Source of the DNA: Euptelea pleiosperma
Taxonomy: Eukaryota > Streptophyta > Magnoliopsida > Ranunculales > Eupteleaceae
DNA: 64,000 nucleotides
Reading direction: 5' to 3'
NCBI GenBank assembly: GCA_035048495.1
Contig: JASUTR010000060.1
Location: forward strand, 62,001 to 126,000
Shown: positions 59,720-64,000 of the stretch, piece by piece
How the letters are laid out: each line of letters starts with the position of its first letter
How positions within the stretch are numbered: position 1 is the first letter of the stretch
Notes under the pieces: generated by a model
Database searches by the model: none
The model's input: the letters and a program-made list of their open reading frames with translations, nothing else
What the model was told of the DNA's origin: nothing
Made by a program: the position numbers and the translations under genes

Positions 59720-60600
59720 CCATCCGTGCGTCAACGTCTCAAATTGGACTCAGTTTGTGTGTTACATTCCGAAGCCTATAACTTGTGACTTTTTCGCAAT
59801 CGGACCTCGTAATTGAACTCAAACTCTTCCATTATTATTGTTTCAACACATTTGAAGTATTGGAACAAGATTCGGGATAGGCGAAACAAGTTAGCTCCAT
59901 CCGTGCGTCAACGTCTCAAATTGGATTCAGTTTGTGTGTTACATTCCGAAGCCTATAACTTGTGACTTTTTCGCAACCGGACCTCGTAATTGGACTCAAA
60001 CTCTTCCATTACTATTGTTGCAACAAATTTGAAGTGTTGAAACAAGATTCGTGACAGTAAAAACAAGTTAGCTCCATCCGTGCGTCAACGTCTCAAATTG
60101 GACTTAGTTTGTGTGTTACATTCCGAAGCCTATAACTTGTGACTTTTTCAGAACCGGACCTCGTAATTGGACTCAAACTCTTCTATTATTATTGTTTCAA
60201 CACATTTGAAGTATTGGAACAAGTTTCGGGATAGGCGAAACAAGTTAGCTCCATCCGTGCGTCAACGTCTCAAATTGGACTCAGTTTGTGTGTTACATTC
60301 CGAAGCCTATAACTTGTGACTTTTTCGCAATCGGACCTCGTAATTGAACTCAAACTCTTCCATTATTATTGTTTCAACACATTTGAAGTATTGGAACAAG
60401 ATTCGGGATAGGCGAAACAAGTTAGCTCCATCCGTGCGTCAACGTCTCAAATTGGATTCAGTTTGTGTGTTACATTCCGAAGCCTATAACTTGTGACTTT
60501 TTCGCAACCGGACCTCGTAATTGGACTCAAACTCTTCCATTACTATTGTTGCAACAAATTTGAAGTGTTGAAACAAGATTCGTGACAGTAAAAACAAGTT
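59720..60600 (+). repeat. 3-monomer (531-bp) local duplication
   Basis: The CGCAATCGG monomer and the AACAAATTTG monomer that follows it occur twice, 531 bp (3 x 177) apart, near 59797 and 60328, interrupting the usual subtype order. The limits are approximate. Confidence 0.65.
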
Positions 60601-63600
60601 AGCTCCATCCGTGCGTCAACGTCTCAAATTGGACTCAGTTTGTGTGTTACATTCCGAAGCCTATAACTTGTGACTTTTTCGCAACCGAACCTTGTAATTA
60701 GACTCAAATTCTTCCATTACTATTGTTTCAACACATTTGAAGTGTTGGAACAAGATTCGGGACAGTCGAAACAAATTTGCTCCATCCGTGCGTGAACGTC
60801 TCAAATTAGACTCAGTTTGTGTGTTACATTCCGAAGCCTATAACTTGTGGCTTTTTGGCAACCGGACCTCGTAATTAGACTCGAATTCTTCCATTACAAT
60901 TGTTTCAACACAATTGAAGTGTTGGAATAAGATTTATCACTGTCGAAACAAGTTAGCTCCACCCGTGCGTCAACGTCTCAAATTGGACTCAGTTTGTATG
61001 TTACATTCCGAAGCCTATAACTTGTGACTTTTTCGCAACCGAACCTCATAATTAGACTCGAATTCTTCCATTACTATTGTTTCAACACATTGGAATTGTT
61101 GGAACAAGATTCGGGACAGTCGAAACAAGTTAGCTCCATCCGTGCGTGAACGTCTCAAATTGGACTCAGTTTGAGTGTTACATTCCGAAGCCTATAACTT
61201 GTGACTTTTTCGCAACCGGACCTCGTAATTGGACTCAAACTCTTCCATTACTATCGTTGCAACACATTTGAAGTGTTGAAACAAGATTCGTGACAGTCAA
61301 AACAAGTTAGCTCCATCCGTGCGTCAACGTCTCAAATTGGACTCAGTTTGTGTGTTACATTCCGAAGCCTATAACTTGTGACTTTTTCACAACCGGACCT
61401 CGTAATTAGACTCGAATTCTTCCATTACAATTGTTTCAACACAATTGAAGTCTTGGAACAAGATTTATCACTGTCGAAAAAAGTTAGCTCCATCCGTGCG
61501 TCAACGTCTCAAATTGGACTCAGTTTGTATGTCACATTCCGAAGCCTATAACTTGTGACTTTTTCGCAACCGAACCTCGTAATTAGACACGAATTCTTCC
61601 ATTACTATTGTTTCAACACATTGGAATTGTTGGAACAAGATTCGGGACAGTCGAAACAAGTTAGCTCCATCCGTGCGTGAACGTCTCAAATTGGACTCAG
61701 TTTGTGTGTTACATTCCGAAGCCTATAACTTGTGACTTTTTCGCAACCGGACCTCGTAATTGGACTCAAACTCTTCCATTACTATCGTTGCAACACATTT
61801 GAAGTGTTGAAACAAGATTCGTGACAGTCAAAACAAGTTAGCTCCATCCGTGCGTCAACGTCTCAAATTGGACTCAGTTTGTGTGTTACATTCCGAAGCC
61901 TATAACTTGTGACTTTTTCGGAACCGGACCTCGTAATTGGACTCAAACTCTTCCATTATTATTGTTTCAACACATTTGAAGTATTGGAACAAGTTTCGGG
62001 ATAGGCGAAACAAGTTAGCTCCATCCGTGCGTCAACGTCTCAAATTGGACTCAGTTTGTGTGTTACATTCCGAAGCCTATAACTTGTGACTTTTTCGCAA
62101 CCGAACCTTGTAATTAGACTCGAATTCTTCCATTCCTATTGTTTCAACACATTTGAAGTGTTGGAACAAGATTCGGGACAGTCGAAACAAGTTTGCTCCA
62201 TCCGTGCGTGAACGTCTCAAATTAGACTCAGTTCGTGTGTTACATTCCGAAGCCTATAACTTGTGGCTTTTTCGCAACCGGACCTCGTAATTAGACTCGA
62301 ATTCTTCCATTACAATTGTTTCAACACAATTGAAGTGTTGGAATAAGATTTATCACTGTCGAAACAAGTTAGCTCCATCCGTGCGTCAACGTCTCAAATT
62401 GGACTCAGTTTGTATGTTACATTCCGAAGCCTATAACTTGTGACTTTTTCGCAACCGAACCTCGTAATTAGACTCGAATTCTTCCATTACTATTGTTTCA
62501 ACACATTGGAATTGTTGGAACAAGATTCGGGACAGTCAAAACAAGTTAGCTCCATCCGTGCGTCAACGTCTCAAATTGGACTCAGTTTGTGTGTTACATT
62601 CCGAAGCCTATAACTTGTGACTTTTTCGCAACCGGACCTCGTAATTGGACTCAAACTCTTCCATTACTATCGTGGCAACACATTTGAAGTGTTGAAACAA
62701 GATTCGTGACAGTCAAAACAAGTTAGCTCCATCCGTGCGTCAACGTCTCAAATTGGACTTAGTTTGTGTGTTACATTCCGAAGCCTATAACTTGTGACTT
62801 TTTCACAACCGGACCTCGTAATTAGACTCGAATTCTTCCATTACAATTGTTTCAACACAATTGAAGTGTTGGAACAAGATTTATCACTGTCGAAACAAGT
62901 TAGCTCCATCCGTGCGTCAACTTCTCAAATTGGACTCAGTTTGTCTGTTACATTCCGAAGCCTATAACTTGTGACTTTTTCGCAACCGAACCTCGTAATT
63001 AGACTCGAATTCTTCTATTACTATTGTTTCAACACATTTGAAGTGTTGGAACAAGATTCGGGACAGTCGAAACAAGTTAGCTCCATTCGTTCGTGAACGT
63101 CTCAAATTGGACTCAGTTTGTGTGTTACATTCCGAAGCCTATAACTTGTGACTTTTTCGCAACCGTACCTCGTAATTAGACTCGAATTCTTCCATTACAA
63201 TTGTTTCAAAACATTTGAAGTGTTTGAACAAGATTTATGACTGTCGAAACAAGTTAGCTCCATCCGTGCGTCAACGTCTCAAATTGGACTCAGTTTGTGT
63301 GTTACATTCCGAAGCCTATAACTTGTGAATTTTTCGCAACCGGACCTCGTAATTGGACTCAAACTCTTCCATTACTATTGTTGCAACACATTTGAAGTGT
63401 TGAAACAAGATTCGTGATAGTCAAAACAAGTTAGCTCCATCCGTGCGTCAACGTCTCAAATTGGAATCAGTTTGTGTGTTACATTCCGAAGCCTATAACT
63501 TGTGACTTTTTCGCAATCGGACCTCGTAATTGAACTCAAACTCTTCCATTATTATTGTTTCAACACATTTGAAGTATTGGAACAAGATTCGGGATAGGCG

Positions 63601-64000
63601 AAACAAGTTAGCTCCTTCCGTGCGTCAACGTCTCAAATTGGATTCAGTTTGTGTGTTACATTCCGAAGCCTATAACTTGTGACTTTTTCGCAACCGGACC
63701 TCGTAATTGGACTCAAACTCTTCCATTACTATTGTTGCAACAAATTTGAAGTGTTGAAACAAGATTCGTGACAGTAAAAACAAGTTAGCTCCATCCGTGC
63801 GTCAACGTCTCAAATTGGACTTAGTTTGTGTGTTACATTCCGAAGCCTATAACTTGTGACTTTTTCAGAACCGGACCTCGTAATTGGACTCAAACTCTTC
63901 TATTATTATTGTTTCAACACATTTGAAGTATTGGAACAAGTTTCGGGATAGGCGAAACAAGTTAGCTCCATCCGTGCGTCAACGTCTCAAATTGGACTCA

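Larger units (their letters stand above)
48172..64000 (+). repeat. 177-bp satellite array, right block (about 89 monomers, open-ended)
   Basis: The landmark runs from 48211 to 63964, exactly 89 x 177 bp with no net length change. The first 6.1 kb are colinear with the satellite right of LINE copy 1. Beyond about 54,285 the array is enlarged by tandem duplications of 19, 5 and 3 monomers that the copy 1 flank lacks. The array runs past the window end. No gene or inserted element was seen. Confidence 0.97.

Noticed and set aside
1..64000. CENP-B box in the satellite monomer
   Set aside because: Only partial matches (for example TTTCGACTG on the minus strand) with key positions wrong; no full motif was found by eye.

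Overview
The window is plant heterochromatin, most likely centromeric or pericentromeric. About 50 kb of it is one 177-bp tandem satellite, all copies head to tail. The satellite is interrupted by two copies of the same LINE (L1-type) retrotransposon. The LINE proteins are of the flowering-plant L1 type: ORF1 has a DUF4283-like domain and a CCHC zinc knuckle, and ORF2 has endonuclease, reverse transcriptase, a zf-RVT-like CCHC and a plant-type RNase H. No host gene, tRNA, rRNA, CRISPR array or prokaryotic feature was seen. The species cannot be named from the sequence alone.

Layout: 1-25148 satellite (about 142 monomers); 25149-33666 LINE copy 1, interrupted at 27804-30340 by a 2,537-bp solo LTR (TG...CA ends, 5-bp target duplication CAGCG); 33667-42176 satellite (about 48 monomers); 42177-48171 LINE copy 2, uninterrupted; 48172-64000 satellite (about 89 monomers, running off the window).

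The two LINEs are not independent insertions. They share the same 15-bp target duplication (GAAGTGTTGGAACAA), the same 5' junction, the same ORF2 frameshift and the same private variants in the flanking monomers. They arose by tandem duplication of a unit of about 14.5 kb (flanking satellite + LINE + satellite). The inferred order is: (1) satellite with higher-order repeats; (2) one LINE insertion; (3) tandem duplication of the block; (4) in copy 1 only, an LTR retrotransposon insertion reduced to a solo LTR, and a 27-bp deletion in the endonuclease; in the copy 2 flank, extra 19-monomer satellite duplications. By eye the two LINEs differ at only 3 base substitutions outside these indels, whereas the co-duplicated satellite to the right differs at about 21 sites in 6.1 kb.

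The satellite monomers fall into about eleven recognisable subtypes in a recurring order, cut up by segmental duplications of 3, 5, 17 and 19 monomers and longer blocks. Monomer length is almost invariant: three single-base losses account for all the phase drift I could measure. No intact, clearly functional gene is present. LINE copy 2 is the best preserved element, but its ORF2 is frameshifted before the zinc-binding and RNase H region.
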